Below, in pieces: positions 33,384 to 42,274 of a stretch of DNA of 64,000 nucleotides; within the stretch, counting starts at the first letter, position 1; each line of letters begins with the position of its first letter. A program made the translations under genes and the position numbers. The stretch comes from Nannocystis bainbridge (GTDB taxonomy: Bacteria > Myxococcota_A > Polyangia > Nannocystales > Nannocystaceae): NCBI RefSeq assembly GCF_028368995.1, contig NZ_JAQNDL010000004.1, positions 690,001 to 754,000 of the forward strand. The letters run 5' to 3'. Below the pieces are notes generated by a model. It did not search any database. It was not told the origin of the DNA and worked only from the letters and a program-made list of their open reading frames with translations.

Positions 33384-33956
33384 ATGCTGAGCGCCATTCG
33401 TCCCGCCCTGATCCTGCTGGCCCTCTTGACCGCCGTCACCGGCGTGGTCTACCCGCTGCTCGTGACGGGGATCGCTACCGTGCTGTTTCCTGATAAGGCC
33501 CATGGCTCGCTGGTTGTCGCGTCGTCGGGCCCCGTCGGCTCCGAGCTCGTCGGACAGAACTTCACCAGACCGGGTGATTTCTGGAGCCGTCCCTCGGCGG
33601 TCCACTACGACGCGAGCTCCTCGGGCGCGAGCAACATGGGGCCGCTGAATGAGGGCCTGCACGAGGCCGTCGCGGCGCGAATCGCTGCGCTGCAGGCAGC
33701 CGACCCCGAGGCCGAGCTGCCGGTCCCCGCCGATCTCGTGCTCGCGTCGGGGTCGGGCCTCGACCCGCATATCTCGCCGGAGGCAGCCCGCTACCAGGCG
33801 CGTCGCGTCGCGCAGGCACGCCGCCTGCCCAGGGCAGAAGTGCTCATGCTGATCGAGGCCCACACCGAGGGGCGCACGCTCGGTATCCTCGGGGAACCGC
33901 GCGTGAACGTGCTTCGCCTCAACCGCGCCCTCGAGGGGCTCCGATCCTCGCCATGA
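33384..33956 (+). CDS. kdpC: KdpC subunit of K+-transporting ATPase
   Basis: 190 residues. An N-terminal membrane anchor (ILLALLTAVTGVVYPLLVTGIATV) is followed by a periplasmic domain with the family blocks GSELVGQNF, FWSRPSAVHYDASSSGASN, ASGSGLDPHISPEAARYQ and RVNVLRLNRAL. KdpC helps K+ capture and complex assembly. Its stop overlaps the kdpD start (ATGA at 33953-33956). Confidence 0.95.
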   Translation: MLSAIRPALILLALLTAVTGVVYPLLVTGIATVLFPDKAHGSLVVASSGPVGSELVGQNFTRPGDFWSRPSAVHYDASSSGASNMGPLNEGLHEAVAARIAALQAADPEAELPVPADLVLASGSGLDPHISPEAARYQARRVAQARRLPRAEVLMLIEAHTEGRTLGILGEPRVNVLRLNRALEGLRSSP

Positions 33957-36667
33957 ACCGCATGGAGCTCGACGACGACCGTCCTGACCCCGAGGCCCTC
34001 CTCGAGGTCGCGCGCGCCGAGGAGGCCAAGGCCAAGCGCGGCGAGCTGAAGATCTTCTTCGGCGCGGCCCCGGGCGTCGGCAAGACGTACGCGATGCTCG
34101 AGGCGGCGCGGCGCGCCCGGGCCGAGGGGATCGACGTCGTCGTCGGCATCGTCGAGACGCACGGGCGCAGCGAGACGGCGGCGCTGCTGGAGGGGCTCGA
34201 TCGCCTCCCGCTGCGCACGATCGAGTATCGCGGCAAGGCGCTCCAGGAGTTCGACCTGGAGGCTGCGCTCGCGCGCCGACCCGAGCTGCTGCTCGTCGAC
34301 GAGCTCGCGCACACGAATGTGCCCGGCTGCCAACATCGCAAGCGCTGGCAGGATGTCGATCTCTTGCTCGCCAGCGGTATCGACGTCTACACCACCCTCA
34401 ACGTCCAACACCTCGAGAGTCTCAACGACGTCGTCGCCCAGATCACGTGGATCCGCGTCCGCGAGACGATCCCCGACGCGGTGTTCGACCGCGCCGACGA
34501 CGTCGAGCTGTGCGACCTGCCGGCCGACGAACTGCTGGAGCGGCTCAAGGAGGGCAAGGTCTACCTGCCCGAGCAGGCCCGGCACGCGACCGAGGCTTTC
34601 TTCCGCAAGGGCAACCTGCTCGCGCTGCGCGAGATGGCGCTGCGGCGCATGGCCCAGCGGGTCGACAGCGACGTGCAGGCGTATCGCCGCGCGCACGGGA
34701 TCTCGACCACCTGGGCCATGTCCGAGCGGATCCTCGTGTGCATCGGCCCGAGCCCCAACGGGCCGCGGCTGGTTCGCGCCGCGGCCCGCATGGCGGCGGG
34801 GCTGCGCGCCGAGTGGATCGCGCTGCACGTCGAGACGCCGCGCCTGGCGCTCGTGCGCGCGACGGGTCGCGGGGCTCTGGTCGAGACGATTCGTCTCGCT
34901 GAGTCGCTCGGGGCCGAGGTCGTCAACATCAGCGGCGAGCCGATCGGCGAGCGGCTCCTCGAGTACGCGCGCGCGCGCAACGTCACCCGCCTCGTCGTCG
35001 GCAAGCCGAGCCAGCCGCGCTGGCGCGAGCTGCTCGGCGGTTCGGTGCTCGACACGCTGGTCCGCGGCAGCGGCGCGATCGACGTCCACGTGATCTCCGG
35101 GGACGAGGGTCCTGGGGCTCGCCGGCCGATGCTGCGGCCCGTGACGCCGAGTCGCGCACGACCGATCCCCTACGCGTGGGCGGTCGGCAGCGTCGCCGGC
35201 GTGACCGGACTGTGCACGCTGCTCTACAGCTACGTCGACATGTCCGACATCATCATGCTCTACCTGCTGGTGATCATGATGACGGCGGCCCGCTTCGGCC
35301 GCGGACCGTCGATGCTGGCCGCGGTCCTGAGCGTCGCCTCCTTCGACTTCTGCTTCGTTCCGCCGTTTTATACGTTCGCAGTCGCGGATGCGCGCTACAT
35401 GCTGACCTTCGGCGTGATGCTCCTGGTCGGCATCGTCATCTCGGGCCTTACCGAGCGCGTGCGCATGCAGGCCGAGGCGGCCCGCGGGCGTGAGCAGCGG
35501 ACGGCGATCCTCTACTCGCTGAGCCGCGAGCTGGCGCAGCTCCGCCACAAGCAGAGCATCGGCACGAGCGCCGCTCGCCACGTCGCCGAGCTCGCCGGGG
35601 GACGCGTGGTCGTCCTCGTCGCAGGAGCGGACGATTCGCTGACGCCGCTGCAAGGGACCGACGTCGAGCTCGTGGCAGATCCGCTGGAGCAGGCCGCCGC
35701 CCGCCAGGCGTTCGAGCGGGGCCCGGCGGGCGCGGGCACCGATACGCTGTCGTCCGCCAAAGCCCTCTACGTGCCGCTCCAGGCGGTCGGTCGCACGATC
35801 GGTGTCCTCGGCGTGACGACCGGGGACCCCGTCCGCCTGCGTCATCTCGCGGAGCAGGAGCTCTTGGCGGCGATGAGCGGCCAGGTCGCGCTGGCGCTCC
35901 ACCGCGTGCTGCTCGCTCAGGAGGCGCAACAGGCCGAGCTCCGCGCGCGCACGGAGGAGCTGCGGGGGGCCCTCCTCAGCTCGGTCAGCCACGACTTGCG
36001 CACGCCCTTGACCGCGATCAGCACGGCCGCCAGCGTGCTCGGCCAGGCGGGCCCGATGGCGGACGAAAAGCGGCGCGAGTTCGCGAGCTCGATCTACGAA
36101 GAGGCGCTCGGCCTCGGCCGGCTCGTCACGAACCTCCTGCACATGACGCGGCTCGAGACCCAGGGTGTCGCGCTGCGACGCGAGTGGACGCCGCTCGAGG
36201 ATCCTATCGGCGCGGCGTTGACCCGGCTCGAGCGGGCGCTCGCGGGTCACATGGTGAACGTGTCGCTCGCGCCCGACCTACCGCCAGTGCTGCTCGACGA
36301 GGTGCTGTTCGAGCATTTGATGCTCAACCTGCTGGAGAACGCCGCCAAGTACACGCCGCCTGGCAGCGCCATCGACATGTCTGCGCGCGTCGAAGGCGCC
36401 TCGGTCGTGGTCGAGGTCGCGGACCGCGGCGACGGGATCCCCGCTGGCCAGGAGGACCGGATCTTCGAAAAGTACTTCCGGGTCGGCGGCCCCGCTCAGG
36501 GCGGCTTCGGGCTCGGTCTGGCGATCTGCCGCGCGATCGCGGTGGCTCACGGCGGCACCATCACCGCGGCCAACCGACCGCAGGGCGGCGCGCTCTTTCG
36601 CGTCACGATGCCGATCGGTGAGGAGACGCAGACCGCCCTCCCGTCCGCGCAGGAGGCGACAGCATGA
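33953..36667 (+). CDS. kdpD: KdpD sensor histidine kinase
   Basis: 904 residues. The KdpD N-terminal domain has Walker A GAAPGVGKTYAMLEAA (~38-53) and the block VDELAHTNVPGCQHRKRWQD; a USP-like domain follows. Four membrane helices lie at ~400-500 (for example IIMLYLLVIMMTAARFGRGP, MLTFGVMLLVGIVISGLTE). A GAF-like linker leads to the H-box VSHDLRTPLTAIST, the N-box NLLENAAKY, and the G-boxes DRGDGIP and GGFGLGLAI. It senses low K+ or turgor and phosphorylates KdpE. Overlaps kdpC and kdpE by 4 nt each. Confidence 0.96.
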   Translation: MNRMELDDDRPDPEALLEVARAEEAKAKRGELKIFFGAAPGVGKTYAMLEAARRARAEGIDVVVGIVETHGRSETAALLEGLDRLPLRTIEYRGKALQEFDLEAALARRPELLLVDELAHTNVPGCQHRKRWQDVDLLLASGIDVYTTLNVQHLESLNDVVAQITWIRVRETIPDAVFDRADDVELCDLPADELLERLKEGKVYLPEQARHATEAFFRKGNLLALREMALRRMAQRVDSDVQAYRRAHGISTTWAMSERILVCIGPSPNGPRLVRAAARMAAGLRAEWIALHVETPRLALVRATGRGALVETIRLAESLGAEVVNISGEPIGERLLEYARARNVTRLVVGKPSQPRWRELLGGSVLDTLVRGSGAIDVHVISGDEGPGARRPMLRPVTPSRARPIPYAWAVGSVAGVTGLCTLLYSYVDMSDIIMLYLLVIMMTAARFGRGPSMLAAVLSVASFDFCFVPPFYTFAVADARYMLTFGVMLLVGIVISGLTERVRMQAEAARGREQRTAILYSLSRELAQLRHKQSIGTSAARHVAELAGGRVVVLVAGADDSLTPLQGTDVELVADPLEQAAARQAFERGPAGAGTDTLSSAKALYVPLQAVGRTIGVLGVTTGDPVRLRHLAEQELLAAMSGQVALALHRVLLAQEAQQAELRARTEELRGALLSSVSHDLRTPLTAISTAASVLGQAGPMADEKRREFASSIYEEALGLGRLVTNLLHMTRLETQGVALRREWTPLEDPIGAALTRLERALAGHMVNVSLAPDLPPVLLDEVLFEHLMLNLLENAAKYTPPGSAIDMSARVEGASVVVEVADRGDGIPAGQEDRIFEKYFRVGGPAQGGFGLGLAICRAIAVAHGGTITAANRPQGGALFRVTMPIGEETQTALPSAQEATA

Positions 36668-37377
36668 GCGAGCCCGGAGCCTTGATCCTCATCGTCGAGG
36701 ACGAACCGTCGGTGCGGCGATCGTTACGGACGATCCTGCTCGACTGCGGGTTTCGGGTCGTGGAGACCGAGACCGCGGCCGAGGCAGTGCTGCGGGCCAG
36801 GGAGCACAACCCCGACCTCGTCCTCCTCGACCTCGGGCTGCCCGACCGGGACGGCCTCACGGTCGTCACGGCGATGCGAGCCTGGTCGCTGGCGCCGGTG
36901 ATCGTCCTGTCGGCGCGCGGCCAGGAGGACGACAAGGTCACAGCGCTCGATTCCGGCGCCGACGACTATCTCATGAAGCCATTCAGTGCCAACGAGCTGC
37001 TGGCGCGGATCCGCGTCGCGCTGCGGCACGTCGCGCAGCGGACCCCGCTTCGTGATCCCGTGGTCGAGCTGGGCGACGTGAGGGTCGACCTCGGTCGTCG
37101 GGTGGTGACGCGGTCGGGGCAGGAGATTCACCTGACCCCGCACGAATACAAGCTCCTCGAGGTCCTGCTGCGACACGCGGATCGGGTCGTCACGCACCGG
37201 CAACTGCTGAACGAAGTGTGGGGACCGGGACATTCCACGGAGACCCGCTATCTCCGCGTCTACATGGTCGCGCTGCGGCAGAAGCTCGAGCCCGTGCCGG
37301 GGCGCCCGCGCTGGATCATCACCGAGCCCGGCGTGGGCTACCGTCTTCGGCTCGACCGCGAATTAGCATCGTCTTAA
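36664..37377 (+). CDS. kdpE: KdpE response regulator (OmpR type)
   Basis: 237 residues. Receiver domain with the acidic pocket EDE at 12-14, the phospho-acceptor Asp56 in LVLLDLGLPD, and the Lys in LMKPFSANELLARI. The C-terminal OmpR winged helix has LTPHEYKLLEVLLRHADRVV and an HRQLLNEVWG recognition region. It activates kdp expression. The ATGA overlap with kdpD ensures balanced production. Confidence 0.96.
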   Translation: MSEPGALILIVEDEPSVRRSLRTILLDCGFRVVETETAAEAVLRAREHNPDLVLLDLGLPDRDGLTVVTAMRAWSLAPVIVLSARGQEDDKVTALDSGADDYLMKPFSANELLARIRVALRHVAQRTPLRDPVVELGDVRVDLGRRVVTRSGQEIHLTPHEYKLLEVLLRHADRVVTHRQLLNEVWGPGHSTETRYLRVYMVALRQKLEPVPGRPRWIITEPGVGYRLRLDRELASS

Positions 37378-37410
37378 CCCGCAGCTCTCTACGCTGGCAG
37401 CACGTCGTTC

Positions 37411-38928
37411 ATGTGCATGCCGGTTCCGCTCTTTATCTCGCTCGTCAGGCTGCTGGCAGCCGTGGCCCCCGCCGAGCCGTCGCCGCCCGGCTCGGCGTCC
37501 CCGACCGCGCCCGCAGCCGCTCCTTCCGCCCCGTCTGCGGGGTCCACGGCGCCCTCTGCAGACCCGGGGGCTACGCGCTCGCTTCCGCCCTGGACGCCCC
37601 CGGACGACGAGGACGAGGTCCAGGGCGCGCTGCCCGGCACCGATGCGGCGTCCGTGAACAACCCGGCGATCTCGGCCGGGCGAACTCCGGCAGCGCCGGC
37701 CGCGGTGCCTGTGGGCCCCCGCGAGGAGGCGGACGAGGACCGGGTACAGAAGACATTGCCGGGGACGGACGCGGCGGCGGTGAACAACCCCGCGATCTCG
37801 GCCGGTGACAAGATGGACCCGAACGGGGTCGCCGGCTTCAAGGCGTGGGAAGTCGGCGGCTTCATCGACGTCAACTACAGCTACAACAGCAACAACCCCG
37901 ACAATCATGTCTACCGCGGCACGAGCGTGCAGCCGCGGACCGGCGAGTTCTCGCTCAACCACGCGGTCGCGTACATCCGCCGCGATGCGATTCCGGGCCG
38001 CTTCTCGCCGCTGTTCGAGTTCGCCGCGCAGGGCGGTCCGGCCGCCGACGCGCTGGTCGCCTACGAGCCGAACCCGGGCGGCGCCAACGGCAAATTCGCC
38101 GGACCGGAGGTGTGGAAGCATATCTCGCGGGCCACCATCGGGTTTCGCACCCGTCACGGCACGGAGTTGGTCGCGGGCCTGCACCTGAGCCCCGTCGGTA
38201 TCGGCATTCACTGGAGTCCCTACAACTGGAACTACACGGTCACCTGGCAGCTCAACAGCGTGCCGTACTACCTCTCGGGCATCAAGTTCGCGCAGACGAT
38301 CCGCGACAAGCACCAGGTCCAATTGTGGGTGACCAACGGCTGGCAGATCCTCGCCGACAACAACAAGGCGCCGAGCGTGATGCTGGGCTACACCTTCACG
38401 CCGAGCGAGCGCTTCAACTTCGGCGAGTACGTATGGATCGGCCCCGAGCAGGCCGACATGCGCCCGAATGCCTGGCGACTGTTCTCCGACTCGCAGTTCA
38501 CCTACAACACCGAGCGCTTCGGCATCGGCGGGCTGTTCGACGTCGGCGCCGACCCGCGCACCGACCTGCCGCTGACGCCGTGGCAGATGTGGATGAACGG
38601 GGCGATCTTCACTCGCTGGCGCGTGCTCGGGAAGGAGCGCACGTGGGACATGGCCCTGCGCCCCGAGTTCTTCTGGGACCGCGACGGCCGGATGTTCGGC
38701 GTCCCGCAGACCTTGATCTCGGGCGCCTTCACCAACAACTTCCGCATCTTCAACAACCTCCTGTTGCGCGTCGAGTACCGCTACGACCACTCGACCAACC
38801 CCAATGGCTTCTTCTACCGCGGGGCCGCGATCGCCGACGACGCCATGGGCCTCGGACGCGACCAGCACACCGTGTTCTTCAGCGCCGCGGGCGTGTTCGC
38901 CCACCGCTTCGGCGGCAAGCGCCCATGA
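37411..38928 (+). CDS. Outer-membrane porin of BBP2/OmpL-like type, linked to kdp
   Basis: 505 residues. A signal-like start (MCMPVPLFISLVRLLAAVAP) leads to ~110 residues of Pro/Ser/Ala linker that include a duplicated unit: GALPGTDAASVNNPAISAG and KTLPGTDAAAVNNPAISAG. The barrel region follows (VGGFIDVNYSYNSNNPDNH, LNHAVAYIRRDA, GLHLSPVGIGIHWSPYNWN, then many aromatic strands), ending FAHRFGGKRP. This matches the putative beta-barrel porin-2 family. It starts 33 bp after kdpE, beside a TCTTAAC motif, so it is probably part of the K+ regulon and may let K+ cross the outer membrane. Confidence 0.75.
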   Translation: MCMPVPLFISLVRLLAAVAPAEPSPPGSASPTAPAAAPSAPSAGSTAPSADPGATRSLPPWTPPDDEDEVQGALPGTDAASVNNPAISAGRTPAAPAAVPVGPREEADEDRVQKTLPGTDAAAVNNPAISAGDKMDPNGVAGFKAWEVGGFIDVNYSYNSNNPDNHVYRGTSVQPRTGEFSLNHAVAYIRRDAIPGRFSPLFEFAAQGGPAADALVAYEPNPGGANGKFAGPEVWKHISRATIGFRTRHGTELVAGLHLSPVGIGIHWSPYNWNYTVTWQLNSVPYYLSGIKFAQTIRDKHQVQLWVTNGWQILADNNKAPSVMLGYTFTPSERFNFGEYVWIGPEQADMRPNAWRLFSDSQFTYNTERFGIGGLFDVGADPRTDLPLTPWQMWMNGAIFTRWRVLGKERTWDMALRPEFFWDRDGRMFGVPQTLISGAFTNNFRIFNNLLLRVEYRYDHSTNPNGFFYRGAAIADDAMGLGRDQHTVFFSAAGVFAHRFGGKRP

Positions 38929-38947
38929 CCCAGCCATCGGAGGTCGG

Positions 38948-39133
38948 ATGTCTCCACTGATCATACTCCTCGTCGTATTCGCCGGCTTCGGGATCTACGG
39001 CGCCATCAGCGATCGGGCCGACGATCGGGCCCGCCGCCGGAAGGCGCTCCGTCACACGCTCGAGCAATTGCCGGTCGATCGTCGGCAACCCCGGACCATG
39101 CCTCGCGCCGGGGAGAGGCGGACGCCTCGGTGA
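38948..39133 (+). CDS. Small single-span membrane protein
   Basis: 61 residues from ATG 38948: a helix (LIILLVVFAGFGIYGAI) and a basic, Arg-rich cytoplasmic tail. 19 bp downstream of the porin, on the same strand. No family recognised. Likely the last gene of the kdp-porin operon. Confidence 0.55.
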   Translation: MSPLIILLVVFAGFGIYGAISDRADDRARRRKALRHTLEQLPVDRRQPRTMPRAGERRTPR

Positions 39134-39342
39134 GCGCCGAGTAACTTCATCGGCCGGCAAACGGCGGAGAGCGCGCACCGCGCTCGAATGAGACGCTTCC
39201 GACCCTGGCCCATCCAGGGCCGACGACTGGTGTCCCGGAGTCGACCGACCGAGACGTGGGCGGCATCGTGGCACCTCAGAGAGCTGGGCTTGGCTCACGG
39301 CTCGCAGAACCAGCCGAGGATCGCGGCGTCCCCGAGCGTGTG

Positions 39343-39435
39343 TCAGCCGAGCGCCAGGGCGACGAGGAGATAGCCCGTGTTCCAGCCGTAGCCGTAGAGG
39401 TGGTGCAGGACCACGAACACGCCGCCGCCGATCAC
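39343..39435 (-). CDS. Possible small membrane protein
   Basis: The frame ends GGGVFVVLHHLYGYGWNTGYLLVALALG before TGA at 39343 and looks like a membrane helix, but there is no ATG in frame. GTG 39435 would give 30 residues, and a longer start cannot be ruled out. It follows the 125-residue membrane protein gene on the same strand. Confidence 0.3.
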   Translation of the reverse strand: MIGGGVFVVLHHLYGYGWNTGYLLVALALG

Positions 39436-39476
39436 CAGCTCGGTGGCGTCGGCACGTCCATGCCGACACGAGTCTA

Positions 39477-39854
39477 TCAGGGCTTGCCGCCGCCGGGCGG
39501 CTGGGTCCCCAGGTTGTTCGGGGCGCCGCCGGAGTGCCTGGACGGACAACTGCATCCGTCCACCAGCGCAGCGGCGGCGATCACGACGACCACAAGGAAC
39601 CATACCGCCGACTTCTCGGTCTCGATCGCCAGATCGCCGAGCCCTTGCCCGAGCTGTTCGTCCGTCAGCGGCTCGCCGTGGATCGGGCACGGGAGCGCGA
39701 CGTGGGCCGTGATGAAGCGGCGTTTCCGCCACCGACGCGTCGACAACTCGCGCGATCGACCCGCCAGGGTGTAGTCGACGGCGCGCAACTTTGGCGTGGT
39801 CGACCACGAGCGCCGCGTGTCGTCGCGCTCGACGCATTCCCGCAATGGGAGCAT
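39477..39854 (-). CDS. Uncharacterised membrane protein with Cys-rich end
   Basis: 125 residues from ATG 39854. A basic N-terminal half (STRRWRKRRFITAHVALPCP) is followed by PIHGEPLTDEQLGQGLGDLA, one membrane helix (VWFLVVVVIAAAALV) and DGCSCPSRHSGG. The C-P-I-H-G-E-P-L segment with the later C-x-C might bind a metal. No family recognised. It sits between a 35-residue and a 30-residue small membrane ORF on the same strand. Confidence 0.5.
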   Translation of the reverse strand: MLPLRECVERDDTRRSWSTTPKLRAVDYTLAGRSRELSTRRWRKRRFITAHVALPCPIHGEPLTDEQLGQGLGDLAIETEKSAVWFLVVVVIAAAALVDGCSCPSRHSGGAPNNLGTQPPGGGKP

Positions 39855-39898
39855 GCGGACGATTGCACCGCATGTTCTGCCGTCAGCCGGGCGCGATC

Positions 39899-40006
39899 TC
39901 AGAACAGGGTGTAGACGAACGGGGCGACGTAGGCGAGGCCGCCGGTGAGCCATAGCAGGACGCCGGCGAGCAGCAGGACGATCAGCCGCGGGGCGCCATC
40001 GCGCAT
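39899..40006 (-). CDS. Small single-span membrane protein, 35 residues
   Basis: From ATG 40006 to TGA 39899: MRDGAPRLIVLLLAGVLLW then LTGGLAYVAPFVYTLF. A clean positively charged start and one long helix suggest a real short gene. It precedes the 125-residue membrane protein gene by 44 bp and may be in its operon. No family recognised. Confidence 0.45.
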   Translation of the reverse strand: MRDGAPRLIVLLLAGVLLWLTGGLAYVAPFVYTLF

Positions 40007-40087
40007 CCGGGGCTGTGAGCAGGGCCAGACACCCCCCCGGCCCAAGCCTTGAGGCCGCGGGTCTGCGGGCCGTCGGGCCAGCGCCCC

Positions 40088-40663
40088 TCACTGGCAGCAG
40101 CCGTCCGGCAGCTTGTAGTCCGGGCGTGGCTCGCACCCGATCACGCGGCCCCGGGCGTCGACCGTGATGTCGCAACACTCGTCAAGCATTACGCGCAGGC
40201 GAGCACGCCCTCGCTGCACACGGGACTTCATCCCGGACAGCGAGACACCGAGCATCGCGGCCGCGTCCTTCTGCGTCAGTCCTTCGAGCTCGGTCAACGT
40301 CAGTGCTTCGCGGTAGGGCGACGGGAGCGCCGCCACGAACGGCGCGAGGTACGTGGCGAGCTCGCGCTCGACCGCGCCGTCGTCCTCCTCGTCGTCCGCG
40401 GCGGGCTCGTCGGCCGCTTCGAGAGACGCCAGCGGGTGCCGCAGGGCCGCGCGCTGGTGGTCGACGATGGCGCTCCGGGCGACCTGGTACACCCACGGCC
40501 CGAAACGATCCTCGTCACGGAGGTGGGGCAAGCTCTTCTGCATGCGCAAGAAAATGTCCTGAAGGACATCTTCGGCGTCGGCCCCGGCGACGCGGCGCGC
40601 GACGAACGGACGGAGCTTGCGTTCTAGCTCCCGCCACGCGCCGCGCATCTCCAACGTGATCAT
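40088..40663 (-). CDS. SigZ-like ECF RNA polymerase sigma factor
   Basis: 191 residues. Start LEMRGAWRELERKLRPFVAR; region 2 AEDVLQDIFLRMQKSLPHLR and FGPWVYQVARSAIVDHQRA; region 4 LTELEGLTQKDAAAMLGVSL and SGMKSRVQRGRARL. The C-terminal extension LDECCDITVDARGRVIGCEP with a final CC is typical of the SigZ family, in which the Cys cluster may sense metals or redox state. It is 115 bp upstream of, and on the same strand side as, the membrane protein next to arsM, so it may respond to arsenic or thiol stress (inference). Confidence 0.88.
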   Translation of the reverse strand: MITLEMRGAWRELERKLRPFVARRVAGADAEDVLQDIFLRMQKSLPHLRDEDRFGPWVYQVARSAIVDHQRAALRHPLASLEAADEPAADDEEDDGAVERELATYLAPFVAALPSPYREALTLTELEGLTQKDAAAMLGVSLSGMKSRVQRGRARLRVMLDECCDITVDARGRVIGCEPRPDYKLPDGCCQ

Positions 40664-40778
40664 GTCGAGTGACCTCCCGGCCGGTCGGGTTGGACGCCTG
40701 GTCGCGTCCCGTCGATCACCATGTCAGAGCCGTTGCAGCGCCGCAACGCCCCGGACACTGCCGCGACGCTGCGGCCAA

Positions 40779-41336
40779 TCATGCCGGGGCCTTCGCGTTG
40801 GCGGACTGAGCCCCGCGCAAGCCGAGGTAGACGTGCAGGAGACCGAGGACGATCGCGCCCGGTACCAGGTTGATGGCGAGCGCGGCGCTGAACCCCGGCA
40901 TCGGCGTATGGAGCACCGTGGGGCCGTCGAGCGTCCATGCGGAGGCGGGTCGAGCGGCAAGGACGAGCGCCAGCGACGCCGCGTGCAGCATCGTCAGCGT
41001 GACGTGCACGGTGTACTCCGCGGTGCTCAGGCCCCCCAGCGTCGCCCGGCTGTCACGCTCGATCGCCACGTCCCAGAGCCCGACCACGAGGTCGAGGACG
41101 GCGACTCCGACCGCCGCCCAAAGGAGCGCCCCGGCGGTCGGCGCGGCGAACAAACCGCCGACGAACGCCGGGAAGAGAAGGGCTCGCAGGGTGTGCAGCC
41201 AGTGCTCGCGGCGGGTCTCCGCGCGCTGGTGAAGCCTCAGCCGCCAGAGGTGGATGTAGAGCCCGTCGACCGCGGCGAGGACGGCGTAAGCGGCGAGAAG
41301 GACCGCGGCGACGTTGGTCAGCGTGGCATCGATCAT
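40779..41336 (-). CDS. Polytopic membrane protein next to arsM
   Basis: 185 residues from ATG 41336 (MIDATLTNVAAVLLAAYAVL). About five hydrophobic segments are visible, with an HxH-like region in LYIHLWRLRLHQRAETRREH and another His at YTVHVTLTMLHAAS. No family recognised with certainty. It starts 19 bp after the arsM stop on the same strand and is probably co-transcribed with it. Confidence 0.7.
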   Translation of the reverse strand: MIDATLTNVAAVLLAAYAVLAAVDGLYIHLWRLRLHQRAETRREHWLHTLRALLFPAFVGGLFAAPTAGALLWAAVGVAVLDLVVGLWDVAIERDSRATLGGLSTAEYTVHVTLTMLHAASLALVLAARPASAWTLDGPTVLHTPMPGFSAALAINLVPGAIVLGLLHVYLGLRGAQSANAKAPA

Positions 41337-41355
41337 GGTCGACTCCGTGGTGTGC

Positions 41356-42153
41356 TCAGGCGGCGCCGCCGCGGGGTCGGTTGGCCTCGATGATCGCCGA
41401 CGCGACGTAGTTCTCGGCGCCGGACCCCGGGACCCAGTCCTTGATGAACTCTCGGCTCTCGGGCTTGACGCTGATCCTGATGTTCTCGAAGCCGGCCTCG
41501 CGCAGCAGCGCCTCGAGCACCCCGACCTCGGCCGCACCGGCGACGCAGCCGGTCCGCGCGGCGACTTGCGTCGCCAGCTCCTCGGGCAAGGTCGCGGTGG
41601 CGACGACATCGGAGATGGCGAGCCGCCCGCCCGGCCTCAGCACCCGGAACGCCTCGCGGAACACGGACCCCTTGTCGGGCGAGAGGTTGATGACGCAGTT
41701 CGAGAGGATCACGTCGACCTGCGCATCGGCGACGGGCAGGTGCTCGATCTCGCCGAGCCGAAACTCGACGGTGCGCGCGTCGAGCTTCCGCGCGTTGGCC
41801 CGCGCCTTGGTGATCATGTCCGGCGTCATGTCGACGCCGATCACGCGGCCGGTCGGGCCGACCTGGCGCGCGGCGAGGAAGCAGTCGAAGCCGCCGCCGC
41901 TGCCAAGGTCGAGCACGACCTCGCCGGGCCGCAGCGCCGCGATCGCCTGCGGGTTGCCGCACCCGAGGCCCATGTCGGCCCCTTCAGGGACGGCGGCCTG
42001 CTCCTCGGCCGAGTAACCAAGTTGGTGGCTGGAGTCCGTCTTCGGGCCGCTGCAGCAGCCGGGAGTGCAGCCGCTCGCGGCGCCGGTGTTGGCGATCTTG
42101 GCGTAGTGCTCGCGGACGGCGCCGCGGATCTCGTCGTCGTTCTGGTCGGTCAT
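41356..42153 (-). CDS. arsM: ArsM, arsenite S-adenosylmethionine methyltransferase
   Basis: 265 residues. The SAM site LDLGSGGGFDCF (~81-92) and motif GVDMTPDMITKARANARKL are followed by the conserved arsenite-binding Cys residues: Cys65 (LGCGNP), Cys153 (SNCVINL) and Cys203 (TGCVAGA). An extra Cys-rich start (GCTPGCCSG, 28-36) is also present. The enzyme adds methyl groups to trivalent arsenic to give methylated, partly volatile species. It diverges from arsR, sharing the promoter region at 42154-42272, so ArsR probably represses both sides. Confidence 0.95.
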   Translation of the reverse strand: MTDQNDDEIRGAVREHYAKIANTGAASGCTPGCCSGPKTDSSHQLGYSAEEQAAVPEGADMGLGCGNPQAIAALRPGEVVLDLGSGGGFDCFLAARQVGPTGRVIGVDMTPDMITKARANARKLDARTVEFRLGEIEHLPVADAQVDVILSNCVINLSPDKGSVFREAFRVLRPGGRLAISDVVATATLPEELATQVAARTGCVAGAAEVGVLEALLREAGFENIRISVKPESREFIKDWVPGSGAENYVASAIIEANRPRGGAA

Positions 42154-42234
42154 GATGGTTTCCGCCCCGAAGACGACGACCCTCCCGAAAGGACGCAGAC
42201 TTTTTTCGGGCCTCGCCGCCTCCCGCTTTCGGGC

Positions 42235-42274
42235 TTGAATCTCGGCGCCTGAGGCTATATCGTTAAAATGCGAT
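42235..42274 (+). promoter_or_regulatory. arsR promoter and candidate ArsR operator; likely leaderless start
   Basis: TTGAAT at 42235-42240 could be the -35 element, and TATATC/TATCGT around 42256-42263 the -10. The sequence ATCG-TTAAAATG-CGAT (42259-42274) is a short dyad overlapping the -10 and the arsR start codon at 42273. No ribosome site precedes the ATG and the expected transcription start is within a few bases of it, so arsR may be translated from a leaderless mRNA. Confidence 0.5.

Noticed and set aside
35236..35260. GACATGTCCGACATC inside kdpD as a further CATGTCC element.
   Set aside because: It encodes membrane-region residues of KdpD and cannot form a good stem.
40553..40570. 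ATGTCCT-GA-AGGACAT palindrome, similar to the CATGTCC hairpin family.
   Set aside because: It lies in the region-2 coding part of the SigZ-like gene (EDVLQDIF), where codons are fixed by a conserved protein motif; chance is sufficient.
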